Assembly: GCA_030691295.1 (NCBI GenBank)
Contig: JAUYEQ010000031.1
Location: forward strand, 1 to 6,927
Direction: 5' to 3'
DNA: 6,927 nt
Source of the DNA: Bacteroidota bacterium
GTDB taxonomy: Bacteria > Bacteroidota > Bacteroidia > Bacteroidales > Prolixibacteraceae
Part shown: piece by piece, positions 6,768 to 6,927 of the stretch
How the letters are laid out: the number at the start of each line of letters is the position of its first letter
Numbering within the stretch: the stretch's first letter is position 1
Program-made: the position numbers and the translations under genes
Notes under the pieces: generated by a model
What the model was told of the DNA's origin: nothing
The model's database searches: none
Seen by the model: only the letters and a program-made list of their open reading frames with translations

Positions 6768-6927
6768 ATGAAAAGATTATTTTTTTGCTTTTACAATATC
6801 TGTTTTTATTACTGTTAACTTTAGTGCCAATGCTCAATTGGGCGGGTTGATGAACAAAGTTAAAAACAAAGTTGTGGATAAAGCATTGGGAAATTCCGAT
6901 TCAGACAAGGAAACAAAAGTAGCTTCG
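6768..6927 (+). pseudogene. Exported-protein gene, frameshifted in the signal peptide and cut by the window end
   Basis: The ATG at 6768 begins MKRLFF, but as written the frame then runs into TAA at 6816-6818 after only 16 codons. If one T is removed from the run of seven (6780-6786), the frame continues AFTISVFITVNFSANA-Q, a textbook signal peptide, then QLGGLMNKVKNKVVDKALG and an Asp/Lys-rich stretch, open to the last base. The corrected frame (GCT at 6787 onward) has no ATG, GTG or TTG start that would preserve the signal peptide, since an upstream TGA at 6769-6771 closes it. So either the gene is broken, switched by slippage at the T-run, or the T-run is miscounted in the assembly. The mature start resembles the basic K/N-rich segment of the OmpA-like protein (KGKVKNQS...NNKVDQGIDK). 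It lies 43 bp after the DUF3108-like gene and probably belongs to the same operon. The rest of the gene is outside the window. Confidence 0.7.

Noticed and set aside
1..6927. tRNA, rRNA, CRISPR array, insertion sequence or prophage
   Set aside because: No cloverleaf, spaced repeats, transposase or terminal inverted repeats were seen; intergenic gaps are all under 180 bp and too small for most of these.

Overview
The window looks like a piece of a Bacteroidota chromosome, probably class Bacteroidia (Marinilabiliales or a relative). The evidence is the AT-rich sequence, the weak or absent Shine-Dalgarno sites at most starts, promoter-like elements of the TTTG / TAnnTTTG type, signal peptides cleaved just before Gln (...A-Q), and gene families common in that phylum: a Schlafen/AlbA_2 'RecG-like' regulator, a three-part OmpA-like protein and a DUF3108-like/TapB-type exported protein. 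Placement below phylum level is inference.

Layout: the extreme left edge (1-37, minus strand) holds only the first 12 codons of a divergent gene that seems to start with a signal peptide. A 175-bp divergent intergenic region follows, with an 11-bp direct repeat spaced exactly 21 bp. Next come an AlbA_2/divergent-ATPase/winged-helix regulator (213-1586) with a perfect triple 12-bp tandem repeat in its linker, and 42 bp later an exported M19 (renal-dipeptidase-type) membrane dipeptidase (1629-2900) with all zinc ligands present. After a 148-bp gap comes a radical-SAM, PLP-dependent 2,3-aminomutase (3049-4587). It keeps the cluster cysteines and the PLP lysine but lacks both aspartates that recognise lysine and the zinc site of lysine 2,3-aminomutase.

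From 4717 onward there is a same-strand run of three exported-protein genes that looks like an operon: an OmpA-type peptidoglycan-binding protein with a beta-rich middle domain (4717-6021), a DUF3108-like/TapB-like exported protein (6041-6724, 19 bp downstream), and a third exported protein (from 6768, cut by the window end). The third gene is out of frame as written because of a run of seven Ts in its signal-peptide codons. Its mature N-terminus resembles that of the OmpA-like protein.

The genes do not form one obvious pathway. The left part reads as regulator plus peptidase, the middle as a lone amino-acid mutase, and the right as a cell-envelope module. I found no tRNA, rRNA, CRISPR array, insertion sequence or prophage, and no intergenic stretch longer than 300 bp. 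The points most worth a second look are the substrate-pocket substitutions in the aminomutase and the frameshifted third envelope gene.
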